Positions 1 through 8,089 of a stretch of 60,315 bases of DNA are shown here, piece after piece. A model generated the notes under the pieces. The model was not told the DNA's origin. It ran no database searches and worked only from the letters and a program-made list of their open reading frames with translations. Each line of letters opens with the position of its first letter. Positions within the stretch are counted from its first letter, which is position 1. The stretch comes from Symbiodinium natans. Taxonomy: Eukaryota > Sar > Dinophyceae > Suessiales > Symbiodiniaceae. Location: positions 167,501 to 227,815 of the forward strand of contig CAJNDS010000107.1 of the NCBI GenBank assembly GCA_905221605.1. Reading direction: 5' to 3'. Made by a program: the position numbers and the translations under genes.

Positions 1-3000
1 GGGTGCAGAACTGGAAAATAACAGGACAAACTGGGCCGTGGGTTTTGCCGTTGGCAAAAGTCTTGCGGCAGTATGGGCATTGTTTGGTGGCAGGCAGCAG
101 GAAGGTTTTACAGTGGGGCTCAATTTCCTCAGCAGGTATCCAGATGTCAGGGTGTGCTTTCTGCATGTGCATCTTGAGAGAGCGAGGGTCATATTGTTTT
201 TGCCCACAACCGCAGCAAGAGTCGCGCAGGAAGTCCGCTTCCTGACTGTTCGGAGTGCGACCTGTCGGCACTGGCAGCATGATGTGTGTGTTGTTACCGC
301 TCCTAAGTGTGAAGGGAAATCTGGGCATGACTGGGATAGCAGCAGCGGCCTGCGCTAGCTTCATGAACTGTATTTGGAACAGTACCTGACAGTTTTGAGA
401 GTGAGCTCTAGCCGCACGTCTGTCAGCAAACTTGGGAGTCTGACAATAGGGACAGCCATGGAGGTAGGTAACGTCCTTGGCATATTGCAGACAAGCATGT
501 TCGGCGTGTGCGCCTGCTTTTTTCCATTCATCAGCATGAGACCCCCGCATGTGAATCTTGGTGCCTCTTCGTCCAGTAGTCCATTGCCTACAGAGACTGC
601 AATGTTGAGTTAGCTCTTGCCGCAAGTTGCTGAATTGTTGAAGAACTGAAAGAGGAGTATGATTGGCAATTGCCTCAAGCATATTCGGCCATTGTATGCA
701 TGGGAGGTCAGTGATGCGTTCAGCCTCGGATGTGGTGAGTTCATGTATGGGGGTGATGGCGCTCCCTTTGTCGTTGCTTGACTCGGGAGTATCCTCATGG
801 GCATTCTGTAGGGTGGTGCCCCCGGTGGAGCTAGGGTGTTGGAGGTGGTGTTGCCAGTCCCTCGAGAGACAGGCATTGGTATAGATGTGTCGTTGCAGGT
901 TTTGCCACGTGTGGAACGGCTTGCTGCACCATCTGCAAATTGGCAGGCCTTGACTACCATGCGCACGCCGGTCAACTTGCTTCCATTGTTCATAGTCATC
1001 CTGGACAGGCGCTGAGTGCTCAGTTCTATGATGCTTCTTGAGTGCCGTGAGCGTAGTGAAGGTGCGCTCACATTGGGGACATGACAGGGTCATGTCTTCT
1101 GCCTGTTGTGCGGATTCAGCCTGCATCAGTGTGGCAAGCAGGTCGGCAACTCGCTTTTCACCTTTAAGGACCAGGCTGTGTATGCGTGCATCATCGGCCT
1201 CCAGGTCATGCTTGACGGCCATTGCCTCCTCAAGTTGCTTTTGCGCTATGGCTGTGATGTGCGCTATGGGCTGCAAAACCCCATGTTTGTCGCGTAGGTC
1301 CTGATTGCTGATGTATGTCAGATGCACTGGCATGCTGGTGATGTGCCGCAGCTGCTTGTGTACCAGGACGGTGATCCTACGCACAGTGTGGGGCGTCAGT
1401 CCTACTTGCGGTAGGCCATAATAGAGGCTGGCCAGCACACATGTTTTCCATAGTCTGATGCGTAATTCCAATGGCATCCTCTTGTGCGTCAGGACAGGTT
1501 TCAATTTTGCGAATGCAGCCTGAGCAGAGTTGATACGCCTTGTAGCAGTGTGTTCCTCGAGTCGAGTGTAGCTCAGGACAATGCCCAGGTAATCATGCTT
1601 GTCCACCAGGGGCAAGTGCCACACACGCGCCTGGTGCTGGAAGGCAAGGTGCGGTTTGTTTTCATGCATGACGATGAGGCTCTTCCGCATCCTCCTTGAG
1701 TGCGCGCCTCCCAAGTGAAGGAGTACAGCACTCTTTCCAGCCGCAATTTGCATGCCGAGATCCTCTATGACCTGTAGAGCAAAAGCAATGGCCTTGATGC
1801 TTGCCAGTAATTCACTTCTGTTGCTGAACTGAAGGTGGAAGAGGATATCGTCTGCAAACCAAGTCGTGTTATCACGGCACCAGTCTTCGCCTAATTTGTG
1901 CATGAGTAGAGCAGTGAACAGAGCCCAGACTCTTGGTGCAATTTTACAACCCTGCCTGATCCCTCGCGAACAACGAATCTCGGCATCCTGTCGTTCATGG
2001 CATATGTGGTATGTAACCCCTTTATGCCACTCCAGGATGAGTGTTTGGACCTCGTCGGGAAGCTTGCTGGCAGCGAGTGCATTTTGCATGTGCTGCGGCT
2101 CAAGCCTGTCGAAGGCTTTGGTCATGTCAAGGGAAACGATGATGCCGCCAACCAGGTCCTGCTGCCTTTCGCCCGCGTGGCGATGGTGAAGAGTCAGCTT
2201 TTGTCCGGAGACAAGGTTTTTGACCTCATGGATATGCTGTCCAACTCTGGCGATGGCTTGGGCCGTTCCCCGCCCCGGCAGGTAAGCAAATTGGGGAAGG
2301 GAGTGGAGGGACTGATAGTAAGTCTGCTGATGCTTGTTGGCGATCGCACCCAGTAGCGCTTTCCCTATAGGATCAGTTAGGCCTATAGGCCTGTATTCGT
2401 CGGGGCTACGCCCGCTCTTTCCCGGCTTGAGGAGCAGGCAGAGCCAGGCATCCTTCCATTCCTGCGGTATGGTAATGACACCCGCCTGCCACTGAGCCAA
2501 GATGGTGCGATGAAGGAGGGTCGCCAGTGGACTGGCAGCAAGTTTCCAAGCCTCGCTCGAGGTGTAGTGCTTGGGCAAGGCCTTATGGCTAGGCAAGCTG
2601 GCAATTGCTTTGCATGCCTCTTCCATGGTGATTTGGATGGCTTGGGACGTAATTGGCCGCGTGATCGTTTCACCAGTGTAGAGGTTTTGCCAGTACGTAC
2701 TGATGAGACGTAGTTCCTGAGCAGTGGAGAGCAATTGGCCCTCCTTGCCTCGCAGGTGCACTTTGCTTTTGGGGACCTTTGGCGTGAGGCGCTTGATTTG
2801 CTGGTGCAGGGCCCTGGCGTCGCCCCGCTCCGCCGCTGCAGTTGCGAGTTTCACTCGCTCCTCAAGGTAGTGTTTGCGCTTGGTTTGACTGTGGTTGCGT
2901 ATTTGTTTTTGGAGATCCTTGAATTCCTGCTTGAGGGCGAGAACCCTGTCCTCATTTCCGGGTCCTTGTCGTTGCAATTGCTTGATGTCATGATGACACT

Positions 3001-6000
3001 GCCACATGCGCTTAACCGGGGCCGGCCTGGCTTCAGCAGGCTCTTTGGGTGTCGGGAGGAGAAGGATGGTGGACTCGGCTGTTCGATGAAGTATGTCGTT
3101 CACGACCTCCGTGTCCCATTCATGGAGCTTTTCTATGTGGCGTTGTACTTGCTCCTGGTAAATGAGCGTCACAGTTTTTGAGACGTGGCCTTCATGGCCT
3201 CCAGCTTGCCTTGGACGTTCTCGTGGCGGGGGAGCAGCATGAAAGTACTTAGCCGGGATGCTGGCGAGGATTGGCCAATGCTTTGACCCACCTCTCCAGT
3301 CCGCAAGTTTGGTCTGACACAGAATGTGCGGTCTTTTTGCAATTTGGTCAGTTTGTCTGCCCCGCACGAGGATGTAGTCGATCTGACTTTTGATTTTGTC
3401 AGCCTGATCATGTCTGCACGTGGTGTGCTGAGGGTAAGGGTGAAAGGTGTTAAGGGCACGGAGATCAAATTGGCGCAACAATTGTTGCATTGTAACCTGG
3501 TCTTTGGCTTTTGCAGCTTGTCCAGTGCGGTGGACAGCAGAGCCAACTTCAGGGGATCTAGCCTGTAGCCCTGTATTGAAGTCGCCTGCGATGATGAGCT
3601 CATGTCGCTTGGGGCAGTGGGTAAGCTCCTGACGAAGAGCGTCCCAGACTGCATCACGTTCTGCTTGGGTGCCTGGCTTGTGGTCAAGGGCTTTTTGGTA
3701 CACATTTAGAAGGGTGTAGACGACGCCTGCAGCCTCCAACCTGGTGCACATTAGACGTCCCTCCACAACGGCGTTGGTGCGAATGGCTGCTTGCGGAAAA
3801 CGACGTTTAGAGACAAGCGTGAGCAGTCCTGCCTGGTGTGCGGACATACAGGAGGCCTGCACGTACCAATCATGTGTGTCCCAATCGCTTGGCTTGCTCC
3901 AATGCGTTTCTTGGATGAAGACTATGTCTGGAGCATGGGCAGCGCCATCTGGCGCATGTAGCCACTCAAGCATTTCGTGGTAAAGGCCTTGCGCAAGGCC
4001 CCCACAATTGTACGTCATCACCGTGATTCTCCTGCGGGTGGGCCCCGGGAAAGCTTCCGCAGATCTATGGCGATGGGGGGTTGCCTGTGCGGCTTGCTCG
4101 GAGAAAATAGGGTGCTCAGGGGCAAGAAGAGTCCTTCCTCGATACCTGGCGGCAGTTTGCCTGTGCGCCTGCACCCAGGCTTTTTGGAGAGACCTCTTTT
4201 TGACTATCTGTTCAGCGTGTAGTATGATGGGGCTCTGGCCGCCATGTTTCGCTCCACCACAAGTAAAAGTGGCGGACAGGCTGGAGCTTGGAGCTCCCTC
4301 TCCCGTTGCGGCCTCGGGAGAAACCCTCGGCTTGACCGGGCCAGCAAGAGTTTCACTGAGACAGCATATGAACATGATTGCACTCAGTCGTGTACTTGCA
4401 GCTGCCCGGCGCCAGGACTTGGGACCTGGCTCGGCTCTTCCTGTGGTTCTTGGGGTAAATTTCGAGGCTATCTTAAAGTAGAATTGGGGTTTTGTGCCTA
4501 TGTGGCCCTCCCAACCATGATATTTAGTGGTGTCGGCACTGGCAGCCGGGTGACTCCACTGTATGTTGGCCAGGGGGGGCATCCTTATGCTGTGCTGGCC
4601 TTGTTGATCCGTCAAGGTCCATCGGTCATTCAGGCCAGGACCTGAGTGCCGGCATTTTTTGGCTGCAGACCCTGCGATGCTATCATTACAAGCTGGCTTT
4701 ATGGCAAGCATGAGGAGAACAGCTCCCAGGAAGCACAGCGTTTTTCGACCAAAAGCACGCTGGAGGTTGCGTCGCAGGGTGTCGAGCCGCTGCGTTTGCA
4801 TCTGAGCATCAGGTATAAGTTCTTCTTCATCAGAGGTCTCACTCCGTTCGGGCCGGTGGTGTCTCTTTCTGCTGGATGAGGAGGAGGCTCGGAGAAGTTC
4901 TGGACTTTCCGAGCGATCCCTGGAGATGGACTGCGGCTCCGGTGAGTGGACGTCCTCCATGTTCCATAGCTGCTGCAGCGTGTAGTGATGGGTTTGTCCG
5001 TCATTTGAGCTAGGTGCAGAGCTTGCCGCCGTGGTCGGTGGCACCTGTGGTTTTGCAATGAGGTCTGGGCGGTCGAGCCGTGGCGGGTTCGACTGTTCGA
5101 CTTCACTTTCTGATAGGGGTAGTGCCGATGTCGACCCCGGGTCCCCCAGCTCGTCTGGCGGGGATACTGGTGACATGTCAGGGGTGCCAGGGACATGGTT
5201 CATCTCCTGCTGCACTTGGCGGGCAGGGGTCCTCGTGAGCTTGTCGTTAGTATCGTCGTCCAGGGTGGGCTCTGCATCTCGTTGCGGCACTCGGTGGAGC
5301 GGAAGACCCTCACCTGGTTGCCAGGCCTGCTCATCGCATGAGCTGCGTGAGGAGCTCGCTGGAAGCGATGACAAGGATGTCATGTCAGGGCTCGGTTCTT
5401 GGTGTGGGTCGTCATGATCCTGGTGCACGGAGGGTCGCCAGGTCTGTGGCTCCGAGTCCGGCGTGTCTCCCCATGGGCCTTCTTCGTCCCACATCTCTGA
5501 CTGTTGGCCTTGTTCTGGATTGGTGGCATCTGGTTGCTCCGCTTCGGCACGGTGCGCATGCGTGGAGGTGTTGACTGCCAGGGCCGCAAGCTCCGCTGCT
5601 TCTCGTGCCGCTGCTCTTTGCTCTTTGCCAGGTCGTTGTCCTTGTCTCTTCTTGGAGCATTTGCTGTGTCCCATGGCCAACGTTTGCCGGTAGGGATGTG
5701 GGGACTGGAGAACCGTAGGGGGACGGGGACGAAGGTGCTTGATCATGGATTGGCAGTGTTGAGATTCCCTGGTTTGGTGTTGTAGAGCGCACAAACTTGC
5801 CCACACCGTACACCCCTTGTGCTGGAAAAGATCGCGGTCATCCGAAAATGGGCTCACTATCACGCCTGTGACGTCTGAGGCAGAATTTACTCCAGCAGAA
5901 CCAAGCAGCTGTACTGAGCATCCAGCATCAGAAGCATCCATGGACGCTCCTGGAGAGATGGATGGCCTCATGGGAATTGGAGGCAGTATTGACTGGCTGT

Positions 6001-6634
6001 GATAATCCCACCGGGCGCAGTACGGGCAGTGCGTCTCGGGCAGCCTTCCTTTTTCTGTTGGCTCTGGCCGATTGGCGGGATTATGGTGAGGCGTCAGTGG
6101 ACAAAGTCGCTTACTGTCCCTTAGCACAGCTTGACAATGTCCTCCCCTTGCTCGCCTGTCTGGACACTGTCTGACCTGAGAGGGCATCAACACATTCGTG
6201 ACAAGGTGTGAATTGCAAGGATGCAGTTCTTGAGGGTGGCACGGTGCTGTCGCTTGCTCGGTATCATCCAGGCGGGAGGCCAGGCAGATTTGCTTATGCA
6301 TCTCCAGCACCTGCCAACCTGTTGTGAGCCTTGCTAGGTCATGTGGCGCCAGGTCCTGCAGCGTCAGTGCCTCCAGCCTATGCTGGACACTTTCGGCATT
6401 GTCTTTTCTTATGAAGCAGGAAATGTATAGCAGGAGTTTTGGTCTGTCATCGGCGAGCAGGGCTTCCAGCAATGCCTGAACATGTTCCTGCTCGGTCTGG
6501 GTTGGCATCTCCTGTTGGTCGGCTGGGCAGACCAGCCTGGGTAAGGAGTACCTGGCACCCGTGCTGGTGAGTAGAATTGGGGCATCGTTGTGTATCAAAC
6601 TGCCGTTGGTTTTGGTCAGCATGGACTCCATCAT
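1..6634 (-). CDS. LINE ORF2: endonuclease-reverse transcriptase-zinc finger polyprotein (C-terminus cut by window edge)
   Basis: Open for 2,211 codons from ATG 6632-6634 to the left edge, reading codons whose low base is 2 modulo 3; I checked every triplet for stops. Residues 1-870 carry no domain I know, with a CPYC pair and a hydrophobic stretch (TLCFLGAVLLMLAI) near 4,690-4,740. Residues about 870-1125 are an APE-type endonuclease: TYNCGG, IQETHW (E909), AGDFN (D1018, N1020), SQIDYIL (D1086) and SKHWPI (H1119, where most families have SDH). Residues about 1390-1700 are the reverse transcriptase: WKDAWLCLLLKPGKSG, SLDMTKAFDR (D1503), RGIRQGCKIAP and FADD (1593-1596). C2H2/C2HC fingers start at C1852, C1900, C2012, C2061, C2141 and C2186. 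No RNase H was seen. It nicks target DNA and copies the element RNA by target-primed reverse transcription. The start is the first ATG after an in-frame TAG at 6662-6664. Confidence 0.95.
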   Translation of the reverse strand, partial: MMESMLTKTNGSLIHNDAPILLTSTGARYSLPRLVCPADQQEMPTQTEQEHVQALLEALLADDRPKLLLYISCFIRKDNAESVQHRLEALTLQDLAPHDLARLTTGWQVLEMHKQICLASRLDDTEQATAPCHPQELHPCNSHLVTNVLMPSQVRQCPDRRARGGHCQAVLRDSKRLCPLTPHHNPANRPEPTEKGRLPETHCPYCARWDYHSQSILPPIPMRPSISPGASMDASDAGCSVQLLGSAGVNSASDVTGVIVSPFSDDRDLFQHKGCTVWASLCALQHQTRESQHCQSMIKHLRPRPPTVLQSPHPYRQTLAMGHSKCSKKRQGQRPGKEQRAAAREAAELAALAVNTSTHAHRAEAEQPDATNPEQGQQSEMWDEEGPWGDTPDSEPQTWRPSVHQDHDDPHQEPSPDMTSLSSLPASSSRSSCDEQAWQPGEGLPLHRVPQRDAEPTLDDDTNDKLTRTPARQVQQEMNHVPGTPDMSPVSPPDELGDPGSTSALPLSESEVEQSNPPRLDRPDLIAKPQVPPTTAASSAPSSNDGQTHHYTLQQLWNMEDVHSPEPQSISRDRSESPELLRASSSSSRKRHHRPERSETSDEEELIPDAQMQTQRLDTLRRNLQRAFGRKTLCFLGAVLLMLAIKPACNDSIAGSAAKKCRHSGPGLNDRWTLTDQQGQHSIRMPPLANIQWSHPAASADTTKYHGWEGHIGTKPQFYFKIASKFTPRTTGRAEPGPKSWRRAAASTRLSAIMFICCLSETLAGPVKPRVSPEAATGEGAPSSSLSATFTCGGAKHGGQSPIILHAEQIVKKRSLQKAWVQAHRQTAARYRGRTLLAPEHPIFSEQAAQATPHRHRSAEAFPGPTRRRITVMTYNCGGLAQGLYHEMLEWLHAPDGAAHAPDIVFIQETHWSKPSDWDTHDWYVQASCMSAHQAGLLTLVSKRRFPQAAIRTNAVVEGRLMCTRLEAAGVVYTLLNVYQKALDHKPGTQAERDAVWDALRQELTHCPKRHELIIAGDFNTGLQARSPEVGSAVHRTGQAAKAKDQVTMQQLLRQFDLRALNTFHPYPQHTTCRHDQADKIKSQIDYILVRGRQTDQIAKRPHILCQTKLADWRGGSKHWPILASIPAKYFHAAPPPRERPRQAGGHEGHVSKTVTLIYQEQVQRHIEKLHEWDTEVVNDILHRTAESTILLLPTPKEPAEARPAPVKRMWQCHHDIKQLQRQGPGNEDRVLALKQEFKDLQKQIRNHSQTKRKHYLEERVKLATAAAERGDARALHQQIKRLTPKVPKSKVHLRGKEGQLLSTAQELRLISTYWQNLYTGETITRPITSQAIQITMEEACKAIASLPSHKALPKHYTSSEAWKLAASPLATLLHRTILAQWQAGVITIPQEWKDAWLCLLLKPGKSGRSPDEYRPIGLTDPIGKALLGAIANKHQQTYYQSLHSLPQFAYLPGRGTAQAIARVGQHIHEVKNLVSGQKLTLHHRHAGERQQDLVGGIIVSLDMTKAFDRLEPQHMQNALAASKLPDEVQTLILEWHKGVTYHICHERQDAEIRCSRGIRQGCKIAPRVWALFTALLMHKLGEDWCRDNTTWFADDILFHLQFSNRSELLASIKAIAFALQVIEDLGMQIAAGKSAVLLHLGGAHSRRMRKSLIVMHENKPHLAFQHQARVWHLPLVDKHDYLGIVLSYTRLEEHTATRRINSAQAAFAKLKPVLTHKRMPLELRIRLWKTCVLASLYYGLPQVGLTPHTVRRITVLVHKQLRHITSMPVHLTYISNQDLRDKHGVLQPIAHITAIAQKQLEEAMAVKHDLEADDARIHSLVLKGEKRVADLLATLMQAESAQQAEDMTLSCPQCERTFTTLTALKKHHRTEHSAPVQDDYEQWKQVDRRAHGSQGLPICRWCSKPFHTWQNLQRHIYTNACLSRDWQHHLQHPSSTGGTTLQNAHEDTPESSNDKGSAITPIHELTTSEAERITDLPCIQWPNMLEAIANHTPLSVLQQFSNLRQELTQHCSLCRQWTTGRRGTKIHMRGSHADEWKKAGAHAEHACLQYAKDVTYLHGCPYCQTPKFADRRAARAHSQNCQVLFQIQFMKLAQAAAAIPVMPRFPFTLRSGNNTHIMLPVPTGRTPNSQEADFLRDSCCGCGQKQYDPRSLKMHMQKAHPDIWIPAEEIEPHCKTFLLPATKQCPYCRKTFANGKTHGPVCPVIFQFCT

Positions 6635-6661
6635 ACGCGGGGATGATGTTCTCGCCGTTGG

Positions 6662-7915
6662 CTATCCAGTCCTGCGGAGCGCCACGCCTCGGGTGCTGCC
6701 AGAAACTGAGAAGAGGATCGACATGTAGCAGGCGGAGTACACTGAACTGGGTAGTGGCTTGAGGTGTGCCTGAGCCAGTGCCTCTGCGTTCAAGTCGGAA
6801 CACGGTTGGTGGATTGTGCCCACGCAGAGTGTGATCTGCCTTTTTCCAGTGGACACAGTTTTTGGTATGTAAGCTCCCCGCTGGATTGTACAGAGCATGG
6901 GGGGAGTAGACCATTGCAGGCAAGGGCTCCCGACGGTACAGTGATAGACGGCTGCTTTCCACACAGTAATTGAGATGCACTGATTTCCGCTTGTTGAGCT
7001 CCGACAATCCTCTCTCACTTGCTGCACTGAGGTCTCTTTGCCGCCACAAGTGTCATAATTATGTGTCACCCTTGCAGGTGAGTGGGATAATTCTTCAGCG
7101 CAGAGGGCTGGTGTGGCGCCGACCTGAGATGAGTGGCTATAGTTGTTTGGAGGTGCACTTAAATTTTCAGTCTGAGGTCCAGTCGCAACGACTTCGCTTC
7201 CAGCAGCTGATGATGGAGTTCTCATGTTTGCTGATGGCACATCACTGGTGGGTTGCTCAGACTGCGAGGTAGTATATACAGCGTCATGCGTCACCCCTCT
7301 GAGGACTTGCTGCTCCTGTGCTTTCTGCAGGGCCTGATAGAGGAGGGTTCTCAAGGCATTCTCGGTTGGCTGATTGCCATCCTGAGAACGCATCAGGACA
7401 TTGTGGATTATGCCATGTGTGCTGGCCTGGTGAAGGCCCAGGGTGATCTCCTCCTTGATCTGTTCCAATGCAGCATCTACAAAGGCCACGGATTGTTGTG
7501 ACGACCAGGTTGCACAATCTGCAGGCATGCCCTGGACAAGTGCCCCTAGATGCTCTTCCAGTCTATGGGCACTGAAAGAGGCGCACCAGTCTGCAGACTG
7601 GCCCTTGGATTCCGGCATAGGGGATGTTAGACCGACAGGGGTCCCAGGATGCCGTGGCCTCGGAAGTCTATGTGTTACATGGTAGCTGCTCTCCAGGGAT
7701 GGAGTGACACATGGTGTTCTGGGCAAGCACCCCTGGCTGTCTGAGCACACTGCAGGTAGGCTCAGCAGCCCCCGCAATCGAGATGCCTGTGCAGGTGGTA
7801 CATGCCTGATGCGGTGAAATGCCGGATGATTGATGGCCTTCAGGACAGGCCTTGGTGAGCGGAACTGACAGTGTAGGGAGGCTGGGTTGGGTAGATGCAC
7901 CACCAATATGGACAT
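6662..7915 (-). CDS. LINE middle ORF, 417 aa, unknown function
   Basis: Starts with an ATG only two codons after an in-frame TAA (7922-7924) and ends with TAG at 6662-6664, 27 bases before the ORF2 start. It is in the same frame as ORF1 and ORF2. Part of it looks like a folded helical protein, for example around SAHRLEEHLGALVQGM and the stretch rich in L, Q and E near 7,300-7,450 that may form a coiled coil. The rest is rich in S, T, P and H. No catalytic motif was recognised. It could be a separate protein of the element, the N-terminal part of ORF2 cut off by a TAG, or the C-terminal part of ORF1. The ORF2 segment just after the stop also looks like real protein, so a recent nonsense mutation or stop readthrough is possible. 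Confidence 0.7.
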   Translation of the reverse strand: MSILVVHLPNPASLHCQFRSPRPVLKAINHPAFHRIRHVPPAQASRLRGLLSLPAVCSDSQGCLPRTPCVTPSLESSYHVTHRLPRPRHPGTPVGLTSPMPESKGQSADWCASFSAHRLEEHLGALVQGMPADCATWSSQQSVAFVDAALEQIKEEITLGLHQASTHGIIHNVLMRSQDGNQPTENALRTLLYQALQKAQEQQVLRGVTHDAVYTTSQSEQPTSDVPSANMRTPSSAAGSEVVATGPQTENLSAPPNNYSHSSQVGATPALCAEELSHSPARVTHNYDTCGGKETSVQQVREDCRSSTSGNQCISITVWKAAVYHCTVGSPCLQWSTPPMLCTIQRGAYIPKTVSTGKRQITLCVGTIHQPCSDLNAEALAQAHLKPLPSSVYSACYMSILFSVSGSTRGVALRRTG

Positions 7916-8089
7916 GTATTCTTAGGGAAGCATGGCAGGCAATAGAAGAAAGCGGTTTTGCCTCATGACACCTATCATTGCTGAGCTGGGTGAACATGGA
8001 GTGAGACTTGCAAAAGCTCCACTGGAACAGGCAGTTCCGATCGGAAGACCCAGCCCCTGGAGGCAAATCCACTTTATGTACTCGGCTGG
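7916..8089 (-). other. Inter-ORF segment between ORF1 and middle ORF of the LINE
   Basis: This 174-base stretch is open in the shared frame between TGA (8090-8092) and TAA (7922-7924). Its 55 codons do not look strongly protein-like. It could be a true spacer or decayed coding sequence. Confidence 0.5.

Noticed and set aside
610-5813. Many ORFs of 60-180 codons on both strands
   Set aside because: All lie in other frames of LINE ORF2, where the endonuclease, RT and zinc-finger motifs are found in one frame.
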